From Saccharothrix sp. ALI-22-I (GTDB taxonomy: Bacteria > Actinomycetota > Actinomycetes > Mycobacteriales > Pseudonocardiaceae): a stretch of DNA of 64,000 nt. Made by a program: the position numbers and the translations under genes. The first letter of the stretch is position 1; each line of letters starts with the position of its first letter. Shown here one piece after another: positions 7,615 to 21,011 of the stretch. The stretch is taken from contig NZ_MTQP01000042.1 of the NCBI RefSeq assembly GCF_001984175.1, forward strand, positions 34,265-98,264, given 5' to 3'. The notes beneath the pieces are model-generated. The model did no database searches. It saw only the letters and a program-made list of their open reading frames with translations, and was not told the DNA's origin.

Positions 7615-10488
7615 TTACCGGTGTTGCCCGGCCTTCCCCCGCGCCCGCAGCGCCTCCTGCCGTGCCCTCCCCCGTTCGGCGGCGTCCGGCGCGGTCTCCA
7701 GGGGCGCGCCGGTGATGTGTGCGGCCATCGCGCGCACGGTCGGGTGCCGGAACAGGTCGATCACGCTGATCTGCCGGTCGAACGCCACCCTCAGCTGCTC
7801 GCACAGCCGCACGAGCAGCAGCGAGTTACCGCCCGCGTCGAAGAAGTTCTCCTGCGCGCCGACCGTGCGGCCGAGGACGGCGGTCCACGCGCGGGTGATG
7901 GTCTGCTCGGCGTCGGTGAGCGGCAGTTCCTCACCGGCCTGGTCCGGTGTCTCCGCCAGCAGGCGCAGGATGCCGGCGCGGTCCGGTCGGCCGCTGGGCA
8001 GCACGGGCAGGGTGTCGACGGCCTGCACGCGTGACGGGACCGTGTAGTGCGGCAGCCGTTCGGCCAGCCAGTCACGCAGGCCGGTCGCGGACATCCCTTG
8101 TCGCACGACGGCCACCGCGTTCTCGCTGTCGAGCGCACACGCCCGCCGCACGGCCGGGTGGGTGAGCAGGGTCGACTCGACGGCGTCCAGGTCGACCCTG
8201 CCGACGCGCCGGAGCACGCGCAGGGTGCCGTCCGGTGAGCGTCGGGCGAGGTCGCCTGTGGCGAAGATCCGCCCGTCCGGGTCGAACGGGTCGGGCCGGA
8301 ACCGTTCGGCGGTCTCGTCGGGCTGGTCGAGGTAGCCGTGCGCGAGATGGTGTCCGCCGATGTGCAGCTCGCCGACCGCACCGGGCGGGATCGGGCGCAA
8401 CCGGTCGTCCAGCACGTACGCCCGCACCCCGGGCAGTGGCCGGCCGTTCACGAGGGCGACGGAGGTCTCTGCGGTGGCGTAGAGGTCGATGAACTCGCGG
8501 TCCGACAGGGCTTCGCGCAGTGACGCGGGCGGTTCCGCGCCGGTCGTGACGATCGTGCGCACGGAGTCCGGCAGCCGTCCGGCGACGTGCAGTTCGGCGA
8601 TCGACGCCGGGGTGTCGAACAGGGCGGAGCCGGGGCCGAGCGTGCCGCCGTTGGCCAGGGGCGCCAGGATCTCGAACATCGTCGCCGCCCCGGCGAGCGA
8701 CCCGGACATCGGCCACGACGTGATGTCTTTCCAGCGCAGGGAGTTCGCGAACGCCCGGTGCCCGATGACGACCGCTTGGGGGTCGTCACCAGCGGTGTGC
8801 AGCACGAACGCCGCATCAGCCGGCGCCACGGCGGACGTGACCTCGCGGGCGGGCCACGGCTCCAGCCGCAGCACGGGCATCGGCGACGACGCGAACACCG
8901 GCTCGGCCCGTTCGTCGGCCAGCACGACCGCCAGGTCGTACTCCTCCGCCATGGCCCGCAACAGGTGCGCGGGCAACGCCGGGTCCAGCGGCACGCACAC
9001 CCCACCCGCCGTCAACACACCGAGCACGACGGCGGGCAGCGCGGCGGACTTCGCCACACACACCCCGACCCGCGCCTCCGGCTTCACGCCGAACTCGCTC
9101 AGCCGCCCGGCGACACCGGCCACGACCTCGGCCAACTCGCGGTAGGTCCACCGCTGGTCGGCGTCCACCGCTATCGCGTCCGGCCGTTCCGCGACCTGTT
9201 GCGCGAACAGCTCGTGCACACATCGCTCCAGCGGCGCGTCCAAGACCGTCCGCTGGTCGACACCGGCCGCCCGCAGCTCCGACACCCGGAGGTCGGGGTT
9301 CTCCCCCACGTGCCGGAGCACGACCTCCAGCCGCTCCAGCATCGAGTCGACAGTGGACTCCTCGAACAAGTCCTGCCGGTAGTCGAACACCGCCTCCAAC
9401 CCCTGTGCGGTCTCGACCAGCCCGATGCTCAGCTCGACCTTCATGCTGTCCAGCCGCATGTCCCGCCGGGTGAACGCGGCCTCGCCGACGACCTGCGGCG
9501 CGGCCTCCAGGTCGTGGCTGAACATCACCTGGAACAGCGGGTGGTAGCTGGGGTCGCGCACCACGGCGAGCTTCGCCAGCACGTCCTCCAGCGGCAGGTC
9601 CGGGTGCTCGTGCGCGTCCAGCACATCGTTGCGCACGCGGCGCAGCACGTCGGTGAACGTGGGGTCGTCGCCGAGTTCGGTGCGCAGCACCACCGGCTTG
9701 ACCAGGTACCCGATGAGCCCCGTGTGCGCTGAGCTGTCCCGTCCGGACAACGCCATGCCCATCAGCACGTCGTCGTTGCCGTAGTGGGCCAGCACGACGT
9801 CACAGGCGGCCTTGAGCGCCATGTACGTCGTGGCCCGCCCGCGCCGCCCGACCTGCCGGATGCGGTCCAGCACGTCGGCCGGGATCAGCCGGGTGCGGCG
9901 GGCCGCCCGGTGGTCGGTGGCCATCGGCCGCGGCCCGGTGGTGGGCAGGTCGATGACGACCGGGGCGCCCGCCAGCCGACGGGTCCAGTAGTCGCGGTCG
10001 TCACCGGCGGGCGGCAGTTCGCCGAACCGCACCGGCAGGTCCGGCAGCGCCTCACCGCCGTACAGCGCGACCAGCTCGGCCATGAACACGCCCAGCGACA
10101 GGCCGTCGATGGCGATGTGGTGGACGTTCACCACGAGCCGGTGCCGGTTCGGCCCCAGTCGCAGCAACAGGACCCGGAACGGCGGCGCGGCGGCCAGGTC
10201 GAACGGCTCCTGCCCGAACCGGTGCCCGGTCTCCTCGTCGCCGTCCACCGCGGACAGCTCGATCGGCACGACCGGTTCGACCACGTGAGCGCCGTCCTCG
10301 ACGCGGGACCGCAACGGCTCGTGCCGCCGGATGATCCCGGTCAGGCACCGGCCGAGCAGCCCGACGTCCAGCGGGCCGTCGATGTCGACCGCGAACGGGT
10401 GGTTGAAGAACGGGTCGCCCGGTCGGATGCGCGACAGCGTCCAGAGCCGCTGCGCGGCGGGCGACAAGGGGAACCGGTCAGAGCTCAC
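7615..10488 (-). CDS. NRPS module C-(degenerate A)-T
   Basis: The 957-residue protein has a condensation domain (about 1-430, intact HHIAIDG), an adenylation-like domain (about 435-850) and a carrier domain (FFDAGGNSLLLVRL, Ser present). The A domain has lost its signature motifs. The A3 loop reads LHTAGDDPQAVVIGH instead of TSGSTGxPKG, the A4 Phe-Asp of the pocket is gone, A5 reads LYATAET, A8 lacks the RGxRIELGE segment, and in A10 the catalytic Lys is Arg (PSGRPDR). Remnants such as GELHIGG and ATGD confirm descent from a normal A domain. The carrier must therefore be loaded in trans. The start at 10488 overlaps the MFS gene by 11 bases. Confidence 0.9.
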   Translation of the reverse strand: MSSDRFPLSPAAQRLWTLSRIRPGDPFFNHPFAVDIDGPLDVGLLGRCLTGIIRRHEPLRSRVEDGAHVVEPVVPIELSAVDGDEETGHRFGQEPFDLAAAPPFRVLLLRLGPNRHRLVVNVHHIAIDGLSLGVFMAELVALYGGEALPDLPVRFGELPPAGDDRDYWTRRLAGAPVVIDLPTTGPRPMATDHRAARRTRLIPADVLDRIRQVGRRGRATTYMALKAACDVVLAHYGNDDVLMGMALSGRDSSAHTGLIGYLVKPVVLRTELGDDPTFTDVLRRVRNDVLDAHEHPDLPLEDVLAKLAVVRDPSYHPLFQVMFSHDLEAAPQVVGEAAFTRRDMRLDSMKVELSIGLVETAQGLEAVFDYRQDLFEESTVDSMLERLEVVLRHVGENPDLRVSELRAAGVDQRTVLDAPLERCVHELFAQQVAERPDAIAVDADQRWTYRELAEVVAGVAGRLSEFGVKPEARVGVCVAKSAALPAVVLGVLTAGGVCVPLDPALPAHLLRAMAEEYDLAVVLADERAEPVFASSPMPVLRLEPWPAREVTSAVAPADAAFVLHTAGDDPQAVVIGHRAFANSLRWKDITSWPMSGSLAGAATMFEILAPLANGGTLGPGSALFDTPASIAELHVAGRLPDSVRTIVTTGAEPPASLREALSDREFIDLYATAETSVALVNGRPLPGVRAYVLDDRLRPIPPGAVGELHIGGHHLAHGYLDQPDETAERFRPDPFDPDGRIFATGDLARRSPDGTLRVLRRVGRVDLDAVESTLLTHPAVRRACALDSENAVAVVRQGMSATGLRDWLAERLPHYTVPSRVQAVDTLPVLPSGRPDRAGILRLLAETPDQAGEELPLTDAEQTITRAWTAVLGRTVGAQENFFDAGGNSLLLVRLCEQLRVAFDRQISVIDLFRHPTVRAMAAHITGAPLETAPDAAERGRARQEALRARGKAGQHR

Positions 10489-11699
10489 TGGTCGCCTCCA
10501 CGCGGGTCGCTCGGCGGACGGGGATCGCGAACACCAGGGCGCACACCAGCAACGCCAGGCCCGCGTAGACGATGGAGTCGGCGATGCCCGGCCACGACGC
10601 GGTCAGCCCGCCCAGGGCCACCCCGACGACCATGCTGGTGATCATCACCGAGTTGAGCAGCCCGACGCCGCGACCGCGCAGCACCTCGGGCAGGTCGCGC
10701 AGCACGGTGTTCGCGATCGGCACCTGGAACAGGCTGGACCCGAGCCCGGCCAGCAGGCACCAGACGACCACCGACGTGAACCCGAGCTGGCCGCGCAGCC
10801 ATTCCGTGGGCGCGAGCGCCGCCAGCGACAGCCCGAACAACGCCACCGTGACCAGCAGCAGCCCGCGCACCGGATATTTGCGGACCATCATCGGTCCCAG
10901 CAGCGCGCCGAGCACCGCGCCGCCGCCGAACAACGCGTGCGCGAGCCCGTACTCGGCGGGCGGCAGGCCGAACACGGTCAGCAGCTGGGCGTTGAAGTTG
11001 GTGGTGAACAGGCCGAGCACGATCATCATGGGCACCAGGAACGCGAACAGGAACCGCAGCGTCGGCACCCGCAGCACCTCACGCAGCCCTTCGCGCAGCG
11101 CGGCCCAGTACCGCTGAGGCTCCCCAGCCGAAACAGGCACCTTCTTCAGCACGCCCATGCTGCCCAGCAGCACCGCCGAGACCGCGAACGTAGCCGCGTT
11201 GATCACCAGCACGGCGGGCACGCTGCCCAGCGCGATCAGCAGGCCGCCCAGCGCCGGGCCGACCAGGTTGAGGGTGTGGTTGGTGCTCTGGAACAGCGCC
11301 ACCGCCGACGGGATGCTGTGGTTGCCCACGATCGCCGGGATGGCGGCGATCCGCGCGGTCTCGAAGAACGTCTTGCCCAGACCTTCCAGGAAGATCAGCG
11401 TCAGCAGCAGCCAGGACGAGCCCAGAGCCGGGATCATGGCCAGCACGATCACCACCCGGGCCAGGTCGGACCCCACCAGCAGCACCCGCTTGGGCAGCCG
11501 GTCGGTGAGCGGACCGGCGAACACGCCCAGCACGCCGGTCGGCAGCAGCTGCGCGATGATCACCAGCGCGATCAGCGCGGCGGGCGCGTCGGTGAGCGTC
11601 GCGGCGACGTAGATCAACGTGATCCGGGCCATCGCGTCACCGAGGAACGACGCCACCACCGCGAACCAGTAGCGGATGTAGGTGCTGTCCTTGAGCAGT

Positions 11700-11707
<8 letters not shown>
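10478..11707 (-). CDS. MFS exporter of the cluster
   Basis: The 409-residue protein is hydrophobic throughout, with about twelve membrane segments. It starts MLELLKDSTYIRYWFAV, typical of the EntS/MFS_3 group of drug and siderophore exporters, and has a basic loop (GPLTDRLPKRVLLVGSDLAR) after the second or third helix. The family exports small molecules using the proton gradient. It lies between the two multidomain NRPS genes and overlaps both (8 and 11 bases), so it is co-translated with them. It is the likely exporter of, and partial self-resistance to, the cluster product. Confidence 0.85.
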
Positions 11708-15649
<3,942 letters not shown>

Positions 15650-15653
<4 letters not shown>

Positions 15654-16840
15654 GGTCGGGCTCCTCGGTAGCGGTCCTTGAGCTCGGTCAGCTGCCGCAG
15701 CCCGGCGAGCACGGTCTCCGGTTCGAGGCCGAAGTCGACCAGGCACGCGGCCTCGTCCACGCCCAGGTCGACCAGGTCCTCCACCAGTGACTCGCCTTTG
15801 TCCGGCGTGCCCAGCAGCGCCAGGCTCTCGAAGTAGCGGTCGAAGGTCGCGGCCAGCATCGCCTCGCGGCCGGCGTCGTCGAGCTCGTTGTACTGGCTGT
15901 CGAAATTGCCCTGCTGGGCCAGGAAGGTCCGCAGGTAGCCGATAAGCGGTTCGCGGACCTGCTCGCGCACCTCGTCCTCGTCCGCACCGAGGAACGTGTG
16001 CACCATCGCGGTGACCCGGCCGTCGCTGTGCCCGGCCTCCTTCAACGCCTCGCGGTACGCGGTGATCTTGTCCCGCAGGTCGGCGGGGCGTTGTGCGACC
16101 AGGCCGGTCAGCACGTTGGCGCCGATCTCACCGGCCCGGACGAAGGTGTCGACGCTGCCCTGCGAGGAGATCCACAGCGGCAGCCGGGACTGGCGCGGCC
16201 GGGGCAGAGTGCGCACCGGAACACCGTCCACGTCGACCGTTTCCCCGGCCCACAGCCGTTGCACGAGCTCGATCGCGTCGAACATGTCGTCCTTGCGGGC
16301 GGCGTACCGCGCCCTGCCGCCGGGAGCGATCACGAAGTCGTCGGGGTGCCAGCCGGACGCGCATGCGATCGCCACCCGTCCGCCGGACAGGTTGTCCACG
16401 ACCGACCACTCCTCGGCCAGCCGCACCGGGTGGTGCAGCGGCACGGCGACGCTGCCCGCGCGGATCTGGATGCGCTCGGTGCGCACCGCGATGGCGGCGG
16501 CCAGCACGGACGGGTTCGGGTACAGGCCGCCGAAGTCCACGAAGTGCCGTTCGGGCACCCAGATCGCGGAGTAGCCGTTGCGGTCGGCGTACTCGGCGCT
16601 GTCCAGCAGCAGCCGGTAGTTGTCCGGCCGCTGCACCGACCCGTCACCGGAGAAGAAGAACAGGCTGAAGTCCATGGTGCTGGACCCGCGCCGGGTGCGC
16701 CGGGGCGGTTTCGGTGTCGGCCTCGCGGTCGGTGCTTTGACGTCCCGCTCCCGCATCGCGCGTTCCAGCGCCTCGCGCCGGGTCGGGCTCAATGAGGACA
16801 GCCGCTGCTGCAACTGCCGGAGGCGTTGTTCGTCAGACAT
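15650..16840 (-). CDS. Luciferase-like monooxygenase of the NRPS/PKS type (MupA/Atu3671-like)
   Basis: From residue about 58 the protein matches the natural-product luciferase-like monooxygenase family: FSLFFFSGDGS, YSAIWVPERHFVDFGG, YPNPSVLAAAIAVRTERIQI, AEEWSVVDNLSGGRV, CASGWHPDDFVIAPG and GEIGANVLTGL. These FMN/O2-dependent enzymes act on carrier-bound substrates and are often embedded in NRPS or PKS proteins. Here it is free-standing but keeps a 55-residue N-terminus (LSSLSPTRREALERAMR plus a basic linker) similar to the N-terminus of the Gly module protein, probably a docking helix. The ATG at 16840 was chosen over a GTG three codons earlier for its better-spaced GAAGGG. It lies between the PKS and NRPS genes, overlapping both. 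Confidence 0.85.
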
Positions 16841-19800
16841 CCCCGTCACCCTTCAGCCGGGCCTCGACCTCGTCCGGGGACAGGTTCTCGATCTCCCGCA
16901 GCAGCGCGTCGAACTCGTCAAGGCCGATCGACTCCACCTGGTGCGCCCGGATCGCGGCGGCCAGGCCGGTCACCGTCGGCGCCTCGAAGATCGCGCTCAT
17001 CGGCAGGTCGCCGTGCAGCGAGCGGAGTCGGGACACGATCTGGATGGCGAACAGCGAGTTGCCGCCCAGCTCGTAGAAATCGTCGTCCGGGTCGATCCGG
17101 GCCACGCCGAGCGTCTCCTGCCAGACCGTCGCCACGCCGCGTGCGACCTCGTCGTCCGGCCAGACCTGTGCCGGGTCCCAGTCGGCGTCCGCGCCGGTGC
17201 CGTCGTTCAGCGAGGCCATGAAGGCGGACGCGGTCAGCCCGTCCTTGGCCGCCAACGTCTCCTGGAAGTCCACTGTGGACACGATCAGCCGGTGGTGGCC
17301 GCCGGCCAGCGCGGCACGGGCGATCGCGACACCTTCGACGGCCGTGATGCCCTCGGCCACGCGCTGTCGGCGGAACCGTTCGCGCACGTCCGGCAGGTCG
17401 GCCATGTGCTGTTCGAGCCAGTCGTCCCAGGACCACTGCGCCCAGTCGATCACCAACCGGCCGCGGGCGGGCGCGAAGGCGTCCAGGAAGGCAGCCGACG
17501 CGCAGTTCTCCACCTGCCCGAAGCCGCCCAGGACGCCGGTGGTGGAGCCGCACAGCAGCACGAAGTCCACGTCCGGCAGCAGTTCGTCCAGCAGCAACGT
17601 GGACGCCACGTGCGCGGACAGCACTTTCTCGGCCTGCTCACGGGTCTTGAGGGCGATGAGTCCCGAGCCCCTGGTGTCCGCAGCGTGCACGACTCCGCGC
17701 ACGTCGTGCTGCCGGGCCACGTCGGCGATGTGCTCGGGTTCGGCGGTGACCACCTTCGCGCCGGCCTTCGTCATGTCCTCCACGAACGCCCGGCCGAGTT
17801 CGCTGTCCGAGCCCGTCACCAGGTAGGTCGCGCCTTCCTGCCACGGTTGGGCCTCCGGCAGCTCGACCGGGGCGTACGACCTGGTCCAGCGCCTGCCGTC
17901 GCGATAGGCGACCTGGTCTTCGCTCTGGTCGGCGGAGAGTTCGGTGAGCAGTTGATCGACCAGCCGTCGCCGGTCGTCATCGTCCAGGGGCAGGGTCACG
18001 TCCACGCAGTGGCACGACACGTGCGCGTACTCCTGCGCGATCACGGTCGCCGCGCCGAGCGCGGTCGCGCGTTCGGGCAGGACGACCGGGCCGATGTCCT
18101 GGAGGTCGTTGGTCAGCACGTCGATCCGGACCGGGTCCGAGCCGAGGCTCCGCACCACGTCCAGCAGGCTGTGGAACCCGTCGTCCTGGCTCGTGCGGTA
18201 CCGCGTCGCCGCGTCGGCTTGGTGGTCTTGTCGGATGCTGCGCGCGTGCACCACGCGGTCGTGCCGCGCGTCCGGCACGTCACCGCCCGGCGGCACCACC
18301 GTCACCTCCCCCGGCAGTTCTGCGGCGAGCGCGTCCGCCACACCGAGATCATCGGCGAGCACGAGCCACTTGGCGGGTTCGAGCGAGGCGCGTTTCGGCG
18401 GCGACGGTAGCCACACGGGAGCCGACACCCACCGCTCCGGTGCCCGACGGCTCGCCTTCGCAACCGGCGTGACCAGGTGTTCACGTCGTTCGAAGGGGTA
18501 GGTCGGCAGCGGGACGCGCAACCGGCGTTCGCCCGCGTACAGGGCCGCCCAGTCCACTTTGCCGCCGTGCTCCCAGACCGACGCGACGGCCTCCAGCGCC
18601 GTCCGCGCCTCCGGCTCGCCGCGCCGCAGCGTGACGGCCGTGGCGGGACGCGCGGCGTTCGCCCGCGCCAGTCCACTGAGGACAGCACCCGGTCCGACCT
18701 CGACCAGCACGGCGTCACCGCGGGCCAGGATCGTGCTCAAGCCGTCCGCGAACCTGACCGGCTGCCGGGTGTGCGACACCCAGTACTCCGGGTCGACGGC
18801 CTGCTCGTCGGTGATCCAGGTCCCGGTCAAGTTCGACACGAACGGCAGCCGCGGCTTGGCCAGGACGGCTCTGCGCAGCGCACTGGCCAGGTCCGGCAGG
18901 ACCGGGTCGACCATGGCGGTGTGGAAGGCGTGCGACGTCGGCACGTCCTTGACCACCAAGCCCTTGCCGGTCAACAGCTCGCGTGCCTCGGCGATCGCGT
19001 CCTCGGTGCCCGCGACCACGCACGAGCCCGGCGCATTGACCGTCGCGACCGTCACCAGACCGGCCAACTCGGCGTCGGCGGCGGCCTCGTCCAGCGGCAC
19101 GGCGAGCATCCGGCCGGGCGGCAGCTCCTGCATCAGCACCGCCCGCGTCGCCACCACGCGCAGCGCGTCGGGCAACTCGAACACCCCGGCCAGGCACGCG
19201 GCGACGAGTTCGCCCAGGCTGTGCCCGATCATGGCGTCCGGCCGCACGCCCCACGATCCCAGCAGCTTGGCCATCGCGTAGTCGACGCTGAACACGGTGG
19301 GCTGAGTGCGCAGCGTGGACCGCAGGTCGTCACCGCGGAACGCGACCTCGCGCACATCCCAGCCCAGGTGCGGGCGCAGCAGCGCGGCACACTCGTCCAG
19401 CGCGTCGCGGAACACCGGCTCGTCCCGGTACAGCTCCTCGCCCATGCCGGTGTACTGGCTGCCCTGGCCGGGCAGCAGGAACACGACCGAGGGCTCGCCG
19501 GCTTCGGTCCGCAGCGGACGGGTCAGCGCACGCAGGGCGGTGTCCCGACCGTCCGCGACCACCGCGCGCCGATGGCTGAACGCCACTCGCCCCACTTGGA
19601 GCGTGTACGCGGCGTCGGCCAGGTTCACGTCACCGGCCAGGTGGTCCGCCAGCCGCCGGGACGCCTCGTCCAGAGCGGTCGTGGTGCGTGCGGAGACCGG
19701 CAACACCTGCCACCGCCGCCTGGGCGGGTCGGCTCGCGGCACGGGCGCGGCCTGCACCACCACGTGCGCGTTCGTGCCGCCGATACCGAACGAGCTGATC

Positions 19801-21011
19801 CCGGCGCACGGCGGGTGCGCGGCCTCGGGCCACGGCACGGGTTCGGCGTTGACCCGGAACGGCACCGCGTCGAGCTCGGGGTTCGGCCGCCGGAAGTGCG
19901 CGGTGGGCGGCACAACCCGGTGTTCCAAGGCCAACGCGACCTTGATCAGCCCGGTCACGCCCGCCGCCGCGTCCAGGTGACCGACGTTGCCCTTGACCGA
20001 GCCGAGCAGCCCCGGTTCGGCCCGTGATCCGAACACCTCGGCCAGCGCCCGGGCCTCGATCGGGTCACCCAGCGGTGTCGCGGTGCCGTGCGCCTCGATG
20101 TACTGGATCATGCCCGGCTCGACGCCCGCCACGGCCAGCGCCTCACCGATCGCGGCCACCTGCCCGGTCGTGGACGGCGCGGTGAAGCCGATCTTGTTCG
20201 AGCCGTCGTTGTTCACCGCCGAGCCCAGCACCACGGCGTGGATGTGGTCACCGTCGCGCACCGCGTCGGCCAGCCGCTTGAGCACCACCACACCGACGCC
20301 GTCACCGGACGCGGTACCGGTGGCGTCCGCGTCGAACGGGCGGCAGCGGCCGTCCGTGGAGTGGATGCCGCCCTCCTCGTGCAGGTGCCCGCGCGGCCCG
20401 AGCAGCCGGATCGCCGCGCCGCCCGCCACCGCCAAGTCGCACTCCAGCGTCAGCAGGCTCTGGCACGCCAGGTGCACCGCGACCAGCGACGACGAGCACG
20501 CGGTCTGCACCGTCATGCTGGGCCCGGACAGGTTGAGCTTGTAGGACACCCGGGTCGCGGCCATGCTCGGATCGTTGCCGATCCGGACCTGCATCGGGTG
20601 CGCGAAATCGTTGTCCGCCAGGCGTTCCGCCAGGTAGGTGGCGGCGGAGATGCCCGCGAACACGCCGGTGCGGTCCGTCGGTGACGGGTGTCCGGCGCGT
20701 TCCAGCGCCTCCCAGGCGCATTCCAGCAGCAGCCGCTGCTGCGGGTCGGTGACGTCGGCCTCGGTCCGGGTGAGGCCGAAGAACTCGGCGTCGAACAGGC
20801 CGAAGTCGGCCAGCGTGTGGGCGCTGTGGACGTAGGACGAGTCGTCGACCAGGTCTTGGGGAACGCCGGCGGCGAGCAGTTCCTCAGCGGTGTACCGGCT
20901 GACGCCGTCCTCGCCCGCGACCAGCATCGACCAGAACCGGTCGAGGTCCGGCGCTCCGGGGAAGCGCCCGCTCATCCCGATGACGGCGACGCCGTCGAGG
21001 TCGTCGTTCAT
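16833..21011 (-). CDS. Type I PKS module KS-AT-KR(inactive)-ACP
   Basis: The 1392-residue protein contains KS (active site TACSSS, EAHGTAT and KGNVGH all present), AT (GHSLGE; the HAFH motif predicts malonyl-CoA), a ketoreductase-like region and a carrier domain (FYELGGNSLFAIQI). The KR looks dead: the NADPH loop reads TGSDSELG instead of TGGxGxLG, and the catalytic Tyr is replaced by Cys (GQVENCASAAFL). The C-terminus (REIENLSPDEVEARL) resembles the acidic tails used for docking to a following protein. It should add one malonyl unit left as a beta-ketone. The start overlaps the A-T gene as ATGA. Confidence 0.9.
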   Translation of the reverse strand: MNDDLDGVAVIGMSGRFPGAPDLDRFWSMLVAGEDGVSRYTAEELLAAGVPQDLVDDSSYVHSAHTLADFGLFDAEFFGLTRTEADVTDPQQRLLLECAWEALERAGHPSPTDRTGVFAGISAATYLAERLADNDFAHPMQVRIGNDPSMAATRVSYKLNLSGPSMTVQTACSSSLVAVHLACQSLLTLECDLAVAGGAAIRLLGPRGHLHEEGGIHSTDGRCRPFDADATGTASGDGVGVVVLKRLADAVRDGDHIHAVVLGSAVNNDGSNKIGFTAPSTTGQVAAIGEALAVAGVEPGMIQYIEAHGTATPLGDPIEARALAEVFGSRAEPGLLGSVKGNVGHLDAAAGVTGLIKVALALEHRVVPPTAHFRRPNPELDAVPFRVNAEPVPWPEAAHPPCAGISSFGIGGTNAHVVVQAAPVPRADPPRRRWQVLPVSARTTTALDEASRRLADHLAGDVNLADAAYTLQVGRVAFSHRRAVVADGRDTALRALTRPLRTEAGEPSVVFLLPGQGSQYTGMGEELYRDEPVFRDALDECAALLRPHLGWDVREVAFRGDDLRSTLRTQPTVFSVDYAMAKLLGSWGVRPDAMIGHSLGELVAACLAGVFELPDALRVVATRAVLMQELPPGRMLAVPLDEAAADAELAGLVTVATVNAPGSCVVAGTEDAIAEARELLTGKGLVVKDVPTSHAFHTAMVDPVLPDLASALRRAVLAKPRLPFVSNLTGTWITDEQAVDPEYWVSHTRQPVRFADGLSTILARGDAVLVEVGPGAVLSGLARANAARPATAVTLRRGEPEARTALEAVASVWEHGGKVDWAALYAGERRLRVPLPTYPFERREHLVTPVAKASRRAPERWVSAPVWLPSPPKRASLEPAKWLVLADDLGVADALAAELPGEVTVVPPGGDVPDARHDRVVHARSIRQDHQADAATRYRTSQDDGFHSLLDVVRSLGSDPVRIDVLTNDLQDIGPVVLPERATALGAATVIAQEYAHVSCHCVDVTLPLDDDDRRRLVDQLLTELSADQSEDQVAYRDGRRWTRSYAPVELPEAQPWQEGATYLVTGSDSELGRAFVEDMTKAGAKVVTAEPEHIADVARQHDVRGVVHAADTRGSGLIALKTREQAEKVLSAHVASTLLLDELLPDVDFVLLCGSTTGVLGGFGQVENCASAAFLDAFAPARGRLVIDWAQWSWDDWLEQHMADLPDVRERFRRQRVAEGITAVEGVAIARAALAGGHHRLIVSTVDFQETLAAKDGLTASAFMASLNDGTGADADWDPAQVWPDDEVARGVATVWQETLGVARIDPDDDFYELGGNSLFAIQIVSRLRSLHGDLPMSAIFEAPTVTGLAAAIRAHQVESIGLDEFDALLREIENLSPDEVEARLKGDGDV

